Counted from the stretch's first letter, positions 17,759 to 26,816 are shown. The stretch is DNA of 64,000 nt from Mycobacteroides abscessus ATCC 19977 (GCF_000069185.1 NC_010397.1:3224001-3288000); one strand, 5' to 3'. The notes: generated by a model not told the origin, from the letters alone. Translations and numbers: made by a program.

Positions 17759-18009
17759 GCGGGCTGACAGACGTCGACGTGCGCCGGTTTACCGGTGGAC
17801 TGCGACAGCCGCGCCACCGCGTCGTGGAATCGGTCGAGAGCGTCTTGTTCGCTCACCACTTGATAGAACGCACGCATCTCACCACCATTAGCCATGCATA
17901 CCCACCACGGCGGGTACACGTCCGCGACCGCCGCCGCGGGGGCGACCAGTCCGAGACTCAGAGCCAGCGCGGTGGCGGCGACGGTCATGGCAGGGATTCC
18001 GGCGCGCAT
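17755..18009 (-). CDS. small secreted protein of unknown function
   Basis: An ~84-residue protein with an N-terminal signal peptide (MTVAATALALSLGLVAPAAA) and a short mature part containing two Cys (WVCMANG and VDVCQPA) that could form one disulfide. The ATG at 18009 gives a normal signal peptide. A GTG at 18027 would overlap the stop of the upstream regulator as GTGA and may be used for coupling. It converges on the M23 gene with a 4-nt overlap. No function is recognised. Confidence 0.65.
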   Translation of the reverse strand: MRAGIPAMTVAATALALSLGLVAPAAAVADVYPPWWVCMANGGEMRAFYQVVSEQDALDRFHDAVARLSQSTGKPAHVDVCQPA

Positions 18010-18023
18010 GGTAGGCACTTTAG

Positions 18024-18980
18024 TCACCGGACCGACGCCGACCAGGCTTTTGCCCAGAGGTGCAGTGGCGCCAACGCCACCAGCAGGCCCTTGCCCACAG
18101 TCGTCAGCGAGTATTGCCCGTCCTGGTTGCGTACGATGTGCGCCGCGGTCAGCTCCTTGAGACGAGTAGCGAGCACACTACTGGAGGCGTCACCCATCTC
18201 CGCCTTCAGCTCAGGCAAAGTCTTTGTGCCCGAACGCAGTTCCCACACCACGAGGATGGCCCAGCGCCGGCCGAAGAGATCGAACGCCGCATTGAGGGGC
18301 TGCCCGGAACCAGATCCGCGCACCGGCGTGCCGGGACGTGGCACGGCGCCGCCCTCTGGCGCCTCCGCCTCCGATATCCCGGCACTGGCGATGATTCCGA
18401 TCAGGCGGCTGGCGCGCTCGGCCATCTGCTCCGCACTCTGTTCCGGATGCCTGATCCACCAGGTGATCATGGCGCCGACCATCCCCATCCAACCTTGCGT
18501 GAGCACACCGATGTCCTGCGCGTCACGCAGCTGCGTGGCCGCACTTCCCACCGCGGCCACGCCCTGACCGGCCAGCGCGGCGAGCCGGGTTCTGGCGACA
18601 CGCGCCGCGGCCAGGGCCTCGCTCCCCTCGGGCAGGGTCTGATCCCAGATCACCAGCCAATCAGACGGACGAGGCGCCAATGCCTGGAAGATGGCCTGCA
18701 GCACGGCACGCGGCAATGCCAATGTGGGCGGCGCGGCCGTCATCGCCGCCTCGATGTGATCGCCGACGGTGGCCCCGGCACGCTCCACACATGCGATATA
18801 GAGCTGCTCTTTGGATCCGAAGTACGCCAACACCATGGGTTTGGAGACGCCGACCGCAGCGGCGACCGCAGCCAGTGACATGCCCACATATCCGCTGCGG
18901 CCGAATTCCTGGCATGCGGCATCGAGGATCTGCCGTTCCCGCTCTGCGCGGGGCATCCCCTTGGTGCCTGCCCGTGTCAT
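18024..18980 (-). CDS. TetR-HxlR fusion transcriptional regulator
   Basis: A 318-residue protein with two DNA-binding modules. Residues ~12-60 are a TetR HTH (RQILDAACQEFGRSGYVG, then VSKPMVLAYFGSKEQLY), followed by a TetR ligand domain to ~205. A Gly/Pro linker leads to residues ~228-318, an HxlR-type winged helix (FDLFGRRWAILVVWEL, then RLKELTAAHIV and YSLTTVGKGL). It is divergent from mmpS/mmpL across 158 bp holding three palindromes, so it probably represses that exporter, with the two heads contacting different sites. Fusions of this type are unusual among mmpL regulators. Confidence 0.85.
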   Translation of the reverse strand: MTRAGTKGMPRAERERQILDAACQEFGRSGYVGMSLAAVAAAVGVSKPMVLAYFGSKEQLYIACVERAGATVGDHIEAAMTAAPPTLALPRAVLQAIFQALAPRPSDWLVIWDQTLPEGSEALAAARVARTRLAALAGQGVAAVGSAATQLRDAQDIGVLTQGWMGMVGAMITWWIRHPEQSAEQMAERASRLIGIIASAGISEAEAPEGGAVPRPGTPVRGSGSGQPLNAAFDLFGRRWAILVVWELRSGTKTLPELKAEMGDASSSVLATRLKELTAAHIVRNQDGQYSLTTVGKGLLVALAPLHLWAKAWSASVR

Positions 18981-19024
18981 GAATCCCTTCTACCAGTTCG
19001 CAGTCGGCAGACATGACACATTGG

Positions 19025-19092
19025 TGTGGCGCGCGCCACAGTAGACCGATCGGTGTGACGTTGATATGACCGACTGTTAAATTAACGATCGG
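19025..19092. promoter_or_regulatory. mmpS promoter region with three palindromes
   Basis: Three symmetric sites lie in the divergent region. There is a perfect 16-bp palindrome at 19025-19040 (TGTGGCGC/GCGCCACA), a perfect 10-bp ACCGATCGGT at 19045-19054, and a 23-bp imperfect palindrome at 19070-19092 (CCGA..GTTAA-A-TTAAC..TCGG). The last lies between a possible -35 TTGATA (19061-19066) and -10 TAACGA (19083-19088) of mmpS. The sites suit the TetR and HxlR modules of the adjacent regulator. Confidence 0.5.
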
Positions 19093-19138
19093 CCAGTTAA
19101 CGTCAACGCTCACCAACGGGATCAATGAGGAGCTCCGA

Positions 19139-19546
19139 ATGCGTGGCGCGTGGGTGTATCTGGTGTCGATAGCGACGCTGTGTATCGCGGGGGCATACAT
19201 CGCCCATCTGCGCTTGAGCGACATCCCCGATCCGGCGATCGGCCATTCGCCCAAGCCGCCGGTGATCGGCAAGCCGCGCGACAAGATCGTCGAGTATCGG
19301 CTCGACGGACCGGCGGGCAGCACGGTCAAGGCGTCATATTTGGACGTCGACGGCGCGGTACGCGAGGTGTCGGGCACACTGCCCTGGCAGGCCACCCTGC
19401 ACGCGAAGCAACTTGTCGTCCCTGTCGGCCTTGTCGCCCAGTCCAGTTCAGAACAGATGTCGTGCAGCATCACGATCAACGGACTAACCCGCGATCAGAG
19501 CCCGGCCAATGCGTCGGCTGTCTCTTGCCAGGTGACGGTGGCGTGA
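19139..19546 (+). CDS. MmpS-family accessory protein
   Basis: A 135-residue membrane-anchored periplasmic protein. A single N-terminal helix (VYLVSIATLCIAGAYIAHL) is followed by the beta-rich MmpS domain (IVEYRLDGPAGSTVKASYLD, TLPWQATL) with two Cys. MmpS proteins partner MmpL RND transporters in exporting lipids, siderophores or drugs. An AGGAG ribosome binding site lies 7 nt before the ATG. The stop overlaps the mmpL start as GTGA, the normal mmpS-mmpL coupling. Confidence 0.92.
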   Translation: MRGAWVYLVSIATLCIAGAYIAHLRLSDIPDPAIGHSPKPPVIGKPRDKIVEYRLDGPAGSTVKASYLDVDGAVREVSGTLPWQATLHAKQLVVPVGLVAQSSSEQMSCSITINGLTRDQSPANASAVSCQVTVA

Positions 19547-22482
19547 ACCTGATGAACAAATTTCGCACGCAGATACTGGACAATTTGCGGGCACGGCCCG
19601 CAGACGTGGTACCCGCGCCCGGGCGCCCGCCGCTGGCCCGATTCCTCTACCGATTCTCGATACCCATTCTCGTACTGTGGCTCGGCGCGGCAGGTCTCCT
19701 CAATCTCGCTGTACCCCAGCTAGAAACAGTGATCAAGCAGCACGCCCGCTCATTCCTGCCCGATGACGCCGCGTCCGTACAGGCCATCTCGAAGATGGGC
19801 GACTACTTCGGTGGCGCCGGGACCAACAACTTCGTCTATCTGCTGCTCGAAGGTGAGTCGCCTCTCGGCGCCGAAGCGCACCAGTACTATTCGTCGATCC
19901 TGGACCGGATCAACCAGGACAAGAAGCACGTCAACTCGTCCATGGACCTGTGGTCAGACCCGCAGTTCGCACCGGCCAACGAGAGCGCCGACGGCAAGGC
20001 CGCCTACGTCCTGATCAACCTCAAGGGCAATATGGGCACCGCCCTGGCCATGGAGTCCACCGCGCAGATCCGCGAGCTGATCGCCCAGTACCCGCCACCC
20101 AAGGGCATCACCGCGCACCTGACGGGCCCGTCCGCCGTCGTGAACGACGAACTGGTCTCGATCAACGACTCGATCCTGATCTTGTTGGTCGCGTGCGCGG
20201 GGCTCGTGGGCGTCATCTTGCTGGTGGTGTATCGCTCACCGATCACTATCGCCTTGCCGCTGCTGGTCGCGGGAGCGGGCCTGGGTGTGGGGCGGCCGAT
20301 CGTGGCATTCCTCGGCCAGCACCAAGTGATCGGTGTGTCGATCTTCGCGTCGGCGCTGCTGGCGGTGATCGTGCTGGGAGCCGGAATCGATTACGGCATA
20401 TTCCTTTTGGGAAGATATCAAGAGGCACGCCGGGCAGGCGAAGATCCGGTGACCGCGTACTACACGGCACTGGCCGGGGTGCAGCACATCATCATCGCCT
20501 CGGGGCTCACCGTCGCCGGGGCCACGGCATGCATGGTGTTCACCCGATTGGCCATCTTCAGCACATCCGGACTGCCCTGCACCGTCGCGGTCGTGGTCAC
20601 CCTGGGCGCGGCGCTGACCCTGGCGCCCGCCGCGCTGGCCGCCGGCAGCCGATTCGGGTTCTTCGAGCCACGAGAGGAAAAGTCCCAGCGCCGCTGGCGG
20701 CGCATCGCCACCTACGTGGTGCGCTGGCCCGGACCGGTGCTGGCGGGCAGCATGGCCGTGCTGGCGATCGCATTTCTGGCGGTACCCGGGTTCCAACCCA
20801 GTTACAACGAACGACAGGCCCAGCCCAGCGACTCTCCCGCCAACGTGGGCTTTGCCGCCTCAGACAGGCATCTGCCTCCGAATATCATGTCCCCCAGCGT
20901 GTTCATCGTCGAGTCGGACCACGATATGCGCAACTCAGGGGACCTGATCGCCCTCGCGAAAATGAGCAGCGCCATATTGAACATCCCCGGAATCAGCAAT
21001 GTGCAGGGCATCACCCGACCGCTGGCTGCTCCCCTGGAACTGGGGACACTGCCCGCACAGGCGGGTTATGTCGGTGGACGGCTGACTCAGATGACCAACC
21101 TGCTCAAACAGCGCATCGAGGACCTCACTGCCCTCAGTGGCCGTGTGGGCCAGCTGTCACTGACGGTACGGGGCCTTGAGCAGGCCGTGCGGACCGGAAC
21201 CACAGGGGCCACCCAGATACATTCGGGCGCAGCCGAATTGCGCACGAGTCTGGCCGCCGTGGTCCAGAAGGTCGACTCGTTGCGTGGGACTGCCAAACCC
21301 GCCGAGGACTTCATCGGCGGGATCCCGAACTGCCGCGACAACGACTACTGCCAAGCGGCACTCACCGGCTTCTCACTCTTCGACGATCTGCACCGTTTCG
21401 ATGGGCTCGTCGGCAATCTGGTGAACGGAACCGGAACGCTCGCGCAGACGTTGCCGGCTCTCGGAGCGCAGTTGCCGGGCCTGAAAGATTTCATCAACCA
21501 GGTCAACGCGGTCATCGCACCGCTGCAGAGCACCCTCCAGGTGCTGTTGCCTCAGGTCTCCGAGATCACGCAATTCACCGATGATCTGAGTAAGAGCTTC
21601 ACCGACGGTGACCCGAACAACTCGTTCTTCATACCCACGCAGGCATTTCAGAACCCACTCTTCAAAAGCGCTATGCCGTACTTCTTCTCAGGCGACGGCA
21701 AGGTCACGCGGATGGTCGTCACCCCAGAACGAGAGGGGTTCAGCCAGGAAGCCATGGAGCTGAGTTCCAAAATCATCCCGACGGCGCTGCAGGCTATCAA
21801 GGGCACGTCCTTGGCGGGCAGCACCGTCAGCATCGGCGGACCGGGTGGCACGCTGTTGAATATCGAGGCCTTCACGCGCGAGGACTTCATTACCAGCGCC
21901 GTGGCCGCATTCGCCTTCGTGTTCTGCGTGATACTGATCCTGCTGCGCAGTCTGGTCGCCGCGATTGTGGTGATCGGGACCGTCGCACTGTCCTATGTCT
22001 CGGCACTGGGCGTGACGGTGTTCGTCTGGCAAGAACTCATCGGCATACCACTGCATTGGTCCGTAGCACCGCTGTCCTTCGTGTTCTTGGTCGCGGTCGG
22101 GGCCGACTACAACATGCTGCTGGTGGCCAGGTTCCGAGAGGAGCTACATGCCGGCATCAAGACCGGCATCATCCGTTCCATGGCCAATACCGGCGGCGTG
22201 GTGACGACCGCGGGCCTGGTGTTCGGGTTCACCATGTTCGCGATGATCGTCGCTCCCGCACGCAACATCGCCCAGCTCGGCACCGCCGTCGGCCTAGGCC
22301 TGCTCATGGACACCTTGATCGTGCGGTCATTCGTCGTGCCAGCCATCGCCACCCTGTTGGGCCGCTGGTTCTGGTGGCCGGCGGTGGTGCATGACAGGGC
22401 CGCGAGCCGGGACACCGTCGCCCGCGCTGTGACGTCCGCGGATGTGACCGGTCCGGTCCGGTTGGTCGGTGCGTCCCGATGA
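19543..22482 (+). CDS. MmpL-family RND transporter
   Basis: A ~979-residue RND transporter with twelve predicted membrane helices and two large periplasmic domains. Proton-relay Asp-Tyr pairs are present in TM4 (GAGIDYGIFLLGRY) and TM10 (VGADYNMLLVARF). The second periplasmic domain contains the long helical hairpin (about residues 510-670) typical of MmpL4/MmpL5-type proteins. The GTG start overlaps the mmpS stop; an ATG nine nt later (19552) is an alternative. Substrates of this clade include glycopeptidolipids, siderophores and drugs; which applies here is not visible. Regulation is likely through the adjacent TetR-HxlR protein. Confidence 0.93.
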   Translation: MNLMNKFRTQILDNLRARPADVVPAPGRPPLARFLYRFSIPILVLWLGAAGLLNLAVPQLETVIKQHARSFLPDDAASVQAISKMGDYFGGAGTNNFVYLLLEGESPLGAEAHQYYSSILDRINQDKKHVNSSMDLWSDPQFAPANESADGKAAYVLINLKGNMGTALAMESTAQIRELIAQYPPPKGITAHLTGPSAVVNDELVSINDSILILLVACAGLVGVILLVVYRSPITIALPLLVAGAGLGVGRPIVAFLGQHQVIGVSIFASALLAVIVLGAGIDYGIFLLGRYQEARRAGEDPVTAYYTALAGVQHIIIASGLTVAGATACMVFTRLAIFSTSGLPCTVAVVVTLGAALTLAPAALAAGSRFGFFEPREEKSQRRWRRIATYVVRWPGPVLAGSMAVLAIAFLAVPGFQPSYNERQAQPSDSPANVGFAASDRHLPPNIMSPSVFIVESDHDMRNSGDLIALAKMSSAILNIPGISNVQGITRPLAAPLELGTLPAQAGYVGGRLTQMTNLLKQRIEDLTALSGRVGQLSLTVRGLEQAVRTGTTGATQIHSGAAELRTSLAAVVQKVDSLRGTAKPAEDFIGGIPNCRDNDYCQAALTGFSLFDDLHRFDGLVGNLVNGTGTLAQTLPALGAQLPGLKDFINQVNAVIAPLQSTLQVLLPQVSEITQFTDDLSKSFTDGDPNNSFFIPTQAFQNPLFKSAMPYFFSGDGKVTRMVVTPEREGFSQEAMELSSKIIPTALQAIKGTSLAGSTVSIGGPGGTLLNIEAFTREDFITSAVAAFAFVFCVILILLRSLVAAIVVIGTVALSYVSALGVTVFVWQELIGIPLHWSVAPLSFVFLVAVGADYNMLLVARFREELHAGIKTGIIRSMANTGGVVTTAGLVFGFTMFAMIVAPARNIAQLGTAVGLGLLMDTLIVRSFVVPAIATLLGRWFWWPAVVHDRAASRDTVARAVTSADVTGPVRLVGASR

Positions 22483-22637
22483 CGTGGGCGAGCTGGTGCG
22501 GCACAACGGCACTTGAGATGCGCTTCGGCACAGCACATCTCAACGACGCCGTATGCGAGCTGAATCTGGGCTCGCTGCGGATCCACGTCGTCACCTCACG
22601 CACACCGCGCCGGGGGCACGCGCCATGCCCACGATAG
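22479..22637 (+). CDS. small hypothetical protein coupled to mmpL
   Basis: A 52-residue open frame starting ATGA on the mmpL stop and running into the next small gene with a 13-nt overlap. The product begins MTWASWCGTTALEMRFG and contains three Cys, with no obvious membrane helix or known motif. Its existence is supported only by the chain of overlapping start/stop codons; codon use is not strongly diagnostic at this length. It may be a regulatory leader for the following membrane peptide. Confidence 0.4.
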   Translation: MTWASWCGTTALEMRFGTAHLNDAVCELNLGSLRIHVVTSRTPRRGHAPCPR

Positions 22638-22861
22638 TGGGTCTCTCCGCGGTCCTGATGCTGCTGATAGCGGTAACGCTGTGGGCAACGGGCGGCAACG
22701 ACTCGACGAGCTACTACCAGCGCGAGGTCATGCGCGCAATGCGCACGCAATCCCGCCAGGAGAAGAATCACCTGGCGGCTCGCGCCCATCGTCATCGGCT
22801 ACGCCGCTGGGCCAGTCGCCTCGGTGCGGTATTCACCCGAAGGAACAAGCGACACCATTGA
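22625..22861 (+). CDS. small single-pass membrane protein
   Basis: A 78-residue protein: an N-terminal hydrophobic helix (IVGLSAVLMLLIAVTLWATG) followed by a strongly basic cytoplasmic tail rich in Arg, His and Lys and ending in RRNKRHH. The ATG at 22625 is preferred because it places the helix at the N-terminus; the frame opens at 22553. It is the last gene of the mmpS-mmpL chain and could be an accessory subunit of the exporter. It converges on xerC with a 3-nt gap. Confidence 0.6.
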   Translation: MPTIVGLSAVLMLLIAVTLWATGGNDSTSYYQREVMRAMRTQSRQEKNHLAARAHRHRLRRWASRLGAVFTRRNKRHH

Positions 22862-22864
22862 GGG

Positions 22865-23779
22865 TCACGCCCGCGGATGCGCCTGGTCGTGTACAGCGCG
22901 CAACCGCGCCACAGTGACATGGGTGTAAAGCTGGGTGGTCGCCAGGGTGGAATGCCCGAGCAGCTCCTGCACGACGCGAAGATCCGCGCCGCCCTCGAGT
23001 AGATGGGTAGCGGCGCTGTGCCGCAACCCATGCGGCCCGATGTCGGGAGCGCCGGGAACGGCAGACATGGTTTGATGCACCACGGTGCGGACCTGCCGCG
23101 GATCGACGCGCCGGCCGCGTGCGCCCAGCAGCAGTGCGGCTCCAGATGCAGGGACCGCCAGATGAGGCCGTCCGCGATCCAGCCACGCGCTCAGGGCATC
23201 GGCGGCCGGATCACCGAACGGCACGGTGCGCTCCTTGTCGCCCTTGCCCAAGACGCGCAGCACCTTTCGTGGCCGGTCAATATCGTCGATATCCAGTCCA
23301 CACAACTCGCTGACACGGATCCCGGTGGCGTACAGCATCTCGACGATCAAACGATCCCGCAGTGCCATTGGATCGTCTTGTTCGGCACCGGAATGCGCGG
23401 CTTCCATCGCCGCGGCGGCTTGGTCCTGCCGTAACACCGCGGGAAGGGTTCGACGAGACTTGGGCTGCTGCAAGCGAATCGCGGGATCTGTCGGCAGCAA
23501 GCCGCGACGCGTCGCCCAGGCGGTAAAGATCTTCACCGCCGACGTACGCCGCGCCACGGTGGAGCGCGCCGCACCTTGCCTGGCCTGTGCACCCAACCAG
23601 GACCGCAGTACCGGCAGCGACAGGTCGGCCAGGGTGGCCTCGGGATTGGAGGCCGACAGATGGTCGAACAGCAGCGTCAGGTCGCCGCGATAGGCACGCT
23701 GGGTGTGCACCGACCGGCCGCGTTCCAGCGCAAGGTGCTCGGCGAATTCGTCGAGAATGGCGGCCAGTTGCGGTGTCAC
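22865..23779 (-). CDS. xerC: tyrosine recombinase XerC
   Basis: A 304-residue site-specific recombinase that, with XerD, resolves chromosome dimers at dif. The N-terminal SAM-like core-binding domain begins [20 protein letters not shown]. The catalytic domain holds the R-H-R-H-Y set: Arg in [27 protein letters not shown], then [15 protein letters not shown] with the nucleophilic Tyr. The GTG start overlaps the stop of the upstream siderophore-interacting gene (GTGA), and the size matches mycobacterial XerC. No transposon or integron context was seen, so this is the housekeeping enzyme. Confidence 0.95.
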   Translation of the reverse strand: MTPQLAAILDEFAEHLALERGRSVHTQRAYRGDLTLLFDHLSASNPEATLADLSLPVLRSWLGAQARQGAARSTVARRTSAVKIFTAWATRRGLLPTDPAIRLQQPKSRRTLPAVLRQDQAAAAMEAAHSGAEQDDPMALRDRLIVEMLYATGIRVSELCGLDIDDIDRPRKVLRVLGKGDKERTVPFGDPAADALSAWLDRGRPHLAVPASGAALLLGARGRRVDPRQVRTVVHQTMSAVPGAPDIGPHGLRHSAATHLLEGGADLRVVQELLGHSTLATTQLYTHVTVARLRAVHDQAHPRA

Positions 23780-24606
23780 TCCTTCACGGTAGCTTCGGCG
23801 GCCGCCAGCTCCTGCTTCCACACGCGGAATGTCTCCTCGGTGCGGCCACGCCGCCAGTATCCCGAGATCGACGCCGCCCATTTGGGCGCGACCCCGCGTT
23901 CCTTGCGAATGTACGGCCGCAGGTTGTGCATGACGGTCTGTGCCTCACCGTGGATGAACACCTGCACCTGTCCGGGCGGCCACTCCGCTGAACGCACCGC
24001 GGCCACCAGTGGGGCGTTGTCGCCCGCATGCTCCTCACCGACCTCGTCGGCTCCGGCGCCGCGATGCACCCAGACCACGTCCACGTCGCCCCGGGTATCG
24101 AAGTCGATCTCGTCCTGGGGACCGGCCACCTCCACGAACACCTTGGCGCGAGCCTTTTCCGGAAGCGCCTGCAGCGCGACGCTGATCGCTGGAATCGCCG
24201 ACTCATCACCGGCGAGCAGATGCCAATCGGCGGCGGGGTCGGGTGCGTACGCACCATGCGAGTCGGTGATGTACAGCTTGTCGCCGGGTTTGGCCCGCGA
24301 CGCCCAGGGCCCTGCCACGCCGGTGTCACCGTGCACCACGAAGTCGATGGCGACCTCGCGACGGTCGGTATCCACGGACCGGATGGTGTAGGTGCGCACG
24401 GTGGCCTGCATATCGCGCGCCTCGTCGATATCGCGCGGGCCCGGCCCTTCGTGGCTCTGCGGAAGAAATATCAGCTTGGCGTAGCTGTCGGTGAACGAGC
24501 TGACTTCGAATCCCTCGAATCCGTTCCCGCCGAGCACCACCCGGGTGATGTGCGGGCTCACCTGCTCGGTCCGAACTACCTGCAACTCGTGGAGCGGGCG
24601 TGTCAT
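23776..24606 (-). CDS. siderophore-interacting protein (FAD-dependent ferric reductase)
   Basis: A 276-residue ViuB/SIP-family flavoprotein. The N-terminal FAD-binding barrel shows YTIRSVD and [14 protein letters not shown]. The C-terminal NAD(P)H domain includes [12 protein letters not shown] and [10 protein letters not shown]. These enzymes reduce iron in siderophores after uptake. It is the counterpart of Rv2895c and coupled to xerC. No clear iron-regulator (IdeR) 19-bp box was found upstream; a short GTCAA/TTGAC inverted repeat lies in the gap to the TetR gene. Confidence 0.9.
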   Translation of the reverse strand: MTRPLHELQVVRTEQVSPHITRVVLGGNGFEGFEVSSFTDSYAKLIFLPQSHEGPGPRDIDEARDMQATVRTYTIRSVDTDRREVAIDFVVHGDTGVAGPWASRAKPGDKLYITDSHGAYAPDPAADWHLLAGDESAIPAISVALQALPEKARAKVFVEVAGPQDEIDFDTRGDVDVVWVHRGAGADEVGEEHAGDNAPLVAAVRSAEWPPGQVQVFIHGEAQTVMHNLRPYIRKERGVAPKWAASISGYWRRGRTEETFRVWKQELAAAEATVKE

Positions 24607-24632
24607 ATCGCCTCCTGCGTCGAATCCTCTAT

Positions 24633-24647
24633 GTCAATTGCCTTGAC
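24633..24647 (-). promoter_or_regulatory. inverted repeat upstream of the siderophore-interacting gene
   Basis: GTCAATTGCCTTGAC has 5-bp arms (GTCAA/TTGAC) around 5 nt and sits 27 nt upstream of the start, just after the TetR gene. It overlaps a TTGACA -35-like hexamer on the minus strand. It is a possible operator for the neighbouring TetR protein; not an IdeR box. Confidence 0.35.
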
Positions 24648-24681
24648 TATACGGAGGAAAGCGTGCCGATGGGCACCCACG

Positions 24682-25344
24682 TCACGGCAACAGTCCCCTG
24701 ATGATCAGTTCGGCGGCCGCCTCGGCGTGGGCCTTGACCTGGTCGGGGTCGAGCACGTCATCACCGAACACCGTGCGGGCCAGGGCGGCGCTGCTGAACA
24801 GCGCGGCGGTACCCGAGGTGATGAGGAAGAAACTGGTCTGCAGCGGCACTTCACGCAGTTCACCGGCGGCCACGGCTTCCTCGTACACCGGTCCCAGCCG
24901 CTCCTGCATGGGCAGCACATACGCCTTGCAGATGTGCTGTAACCGCTCGCTGTCCTGACCCGCCTCGATATCCATGATGCGGATCAGATCCGGGTGCTCC
25001 GCGGCGAACATGACAAAAGTCTTGATGAACCGCTTGATACGCGCCGACGGACCCAGGCTCTCATCATCGTCCGCCAGAACCTTGTCGATAATTGCTTGAA
25101 ATCCCCAATCAACGGCGGCGTACCAAAGCTGTTCCTTGGACGAAAAACGTTGATGTAGCAGGTTATGACTGACACCCAACTCTCGGTTGAGCGTGCGCAT
25201 TGACATGCCCTGATACCCGTGAGTGGCGAAGGCGCGCAACGCGGCGGTAAAAATCGCGTCTGCCGACACCCCTTCCCCACCCTTACGGGGCCTACCCCGA
25301 GGGCGCCGCGTCAGCTCACCGGCTTCGGTCACGAAATCCGTCAC
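24682..25344 (-). CDS. TetR-family transcriptional regulator
   Basis: A ~220-residue TetR regulator. A basic N-terminal arm (RRPRGRPRKGGEG) precedes the HTH (ADAIFTAALRAFATHGYQG, then LGVSHNLLHQRFSSKEQLW). The ligand domain resembles those of regulators of lipid or aromatic metabolism. The GTG at 25344 follows a GGAAGG ribosome binding site. The open frame continues to 25668, but that part is antisense to the DoxX gene and unlike protein. It lies upstream of the siderophore-interacting gene and is divergent from the doxX gene; either could be a target. Confidence 0.85.
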   Translation of the reverse strand: MTDFVTEAGELTRRPRGRPRKGGEGVSADAIFTAALRAFATHGYQGMSMRTLNRELGVSHNLLHQRFSSKEQLWYAAVDWGFQAIIDKVLADDDESLGPSARIKRFIKTFVMFAAEHPDLIRIMDIEAGQDSERLQHICKAYVLPMQERLGPVYEEAVAAGELREVPLQTSFFLITSGTAALFSSAALARTVFGDDVLDPDQVKAHAEAAAELIIRGLLP

Positions 25345-25465
25345 ATCCTTCCTTCGGTCATCATCCCCCCACTTGCTGGCAATCGCCGTGATGACATCCG
25401 CACAGCGGTCGTGATCTTTATCGGGTTCACCGAACGCCACCGTTACGGCGGGGCATACTGACGCG

Positions 25466-25840
25466 ATGGATGCCTGGTTATGGGTCTGTGCCGGCGTACT
25501 CGCCGTCGTGCACCTGGCTGCGGGGGCATTCAAACTGATCACGCCGCACGAAAAGATCGCCGCCAATGCCAACCTGGCCTGGGCCAACGATTTCTCTCCC
25601 CATGTCGTCAAGGCGATCGCCGGATCGGAAGTGCTGGGCGCGATCGGCGTGGTGATTCCGTATGCCACGGGGATTGCGCCCGTCCTCAGTCCACTGGCCG
25701 CTGCCGGACTGGCGGTGCTGCAGGCTGGGGCCTTCGGCGTTCACGTCCGCCGTAATGAAGGGAAGCTCGCGGGCGTCAATATCGTGCTGATCGTGCTGAT
25801 CGTGCTGGCGGTGTTCGTCGCGTTCGAGTGGTACGGCTGA
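25466..25840 (+). CDS. DoxX-family membrane protein
   Basis: A 124-residue protein with four hydrophobic helices in the DoxX/DoxD pattern. It begins with a helix containing VLAVVHLAAGAFKLITPHEK, then SEVLGAIGVVIPYATG and a terminal IVLIVLIVLAVFVAFEWYG. DoxX relatives in mycobacteria have been linked to redox homeostasis and thiol oxidation complexes. It is divergent from the TetR gene, 121 bp away, which probably contains both promoters. Confidence 0.83.
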   Translation: MDAWLWVCAGVLAVVHLAAGAFKLITPHEKIAANANLAWANDFSPHVVKAIAGSEVLGAIGVVIPYATGIAPVLSPLAAAGLAVLQAGAFGVHVRRNEGKLAGVNIVLIVLIVLAVFVAFEWYG

Positions 25841-25870
25841 CCGATCCGCCAACCTGGACCGTCACAGCCG

Positions 25871-26764
25871 TCACGACACGAGATTGGCGTCCTTCCGGCA
25901 CAATTCGTCAATGCACGCCGCAAAGGCCACCGCCTCGAGAGTGGCCCCTTTTCCCCTCCACAACAGAGACAGCCGCCCACTCATCGCCCTATCGGAAAGA
26001 TCGATCTGCCGGAGCCTGCCCAGCTGTTCGCGTGGCAATCTGGGGGTCACCGCTACACCCAGATCTCTCACCACGAGATGTCTCATCATGTCGGCCGAGC
26101 TTGTCTCAAAGACAACGCGCGGCGTAAATCCTGTTGCCAGACAGGCCTGATCGAGCGCTGTCCGTATCTCGCATCCCTGCGGGTGACTTATCAGCGCGCG
26201 ATCGCGCAACTCTGCCAGCGCGACCGACTCGCGCCCCGCCAAGGGGTCATCGCGATGGACCACCGCCACGATATTTTCCTTGGCCAAGATCCGTTCGCGC
26301 AGTTGAGACGGCGGCTGAGCCAGCCATGCCATTACTGCCATATCCAGCCGACGTTCCACGACCGCTGTGGCCAACTGGTCAGACCTGGCCTCGGTCAACG
26401 TCACTGTCACCGCCGGGTGCGCCCTGCGGTAGGCCGCCAGTGCCTCAGCCAGCAGGGGTGACGGGTGTGGCACCGTACCGATCGCAAGCTGGCCGCACAG
26501 CACTCCCGCCATGGCGTCAGCGGCCGAACGTATTTCACCCACCGTCCGAAGCGCGGCTCCGGCAAGCGGCAGCAGCGCCTTGCCGAACTCGGTCAGCCTG
26601 AGCACCCTGCTGGAACGATCGAACAGCTCATTGCCCAGTTCTCGCTCCAGCCGCCGCACTTGCGCACTGACCCAGGGTTGAGCGACGTGCAGAGCTTCGG
26701 CAGCGCGTGTGAAGTTAGCGTGTTCGGCCACCGCGAGAAAATACTCAAGCTGCCTCAACTCCAT
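25871..26764 (-). CDS. LysR-family transcriptional regulator
   Basis: A 297-residue LysR protein. The HTH at residues ~1-60 starts MELRQLEYFLAVAEHANFTRAAEALHVAQ, with recognition helix SAQVRRLEREL. The effector domain (about residues 90-295) belongs to the group that controls metabolic or stress genes. It converges on doxX and is followed upstream by the 51-residue peptide gene on the same strand, so no divergent target is evident. The regulon is unknown. Confidence 0.87.
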   Translation of the reverse strand: MELRQLEYFLAVAEHANFTRAAEALHVAQPWVSAQVRRLERELGNELFDRSSRVLRLTEFGKALLPLAGAALRTVGEIRSAADAMAGVLCGQLAIGTVPHPSPLLAEALAAYRRAHPAVTVTLTEARSDQLATAVVERRLDMAVMAWLAQPPSQLRERILAKENIVAVVHRDDPLAGRESVALAELRDRALISHPQGCEIRTALDQACLATGFTPRVVFETSSADMMRHLVVRDLGVAVTPRLPREQLGRLRQIDLSDRAMSGRLSLLWRGKGATLEAVAFAACIDELCRKDANLVS

Positions 26765-26816
26765 GATGAATCACCAGCGCCCCCATAGAACCCTACCGCC
26801 GCGACCAACCCAACGG

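Noticed and set aside
24600..24680. IdeR (iron) box upstream of the siderophore-interacting gene
   Set aside because: No 19-bp TTAGG-type dyad is present; only a short GTCAA/TTGAC inverted repeat was found.
25345..25668. N-terminal extension of the TetR gene at 24682
   Set aside because: The extra 108 residues are antisense to the doxX gene and lack protein-like composition; a GTG with a ribosome binding site at 25344 fits the family.
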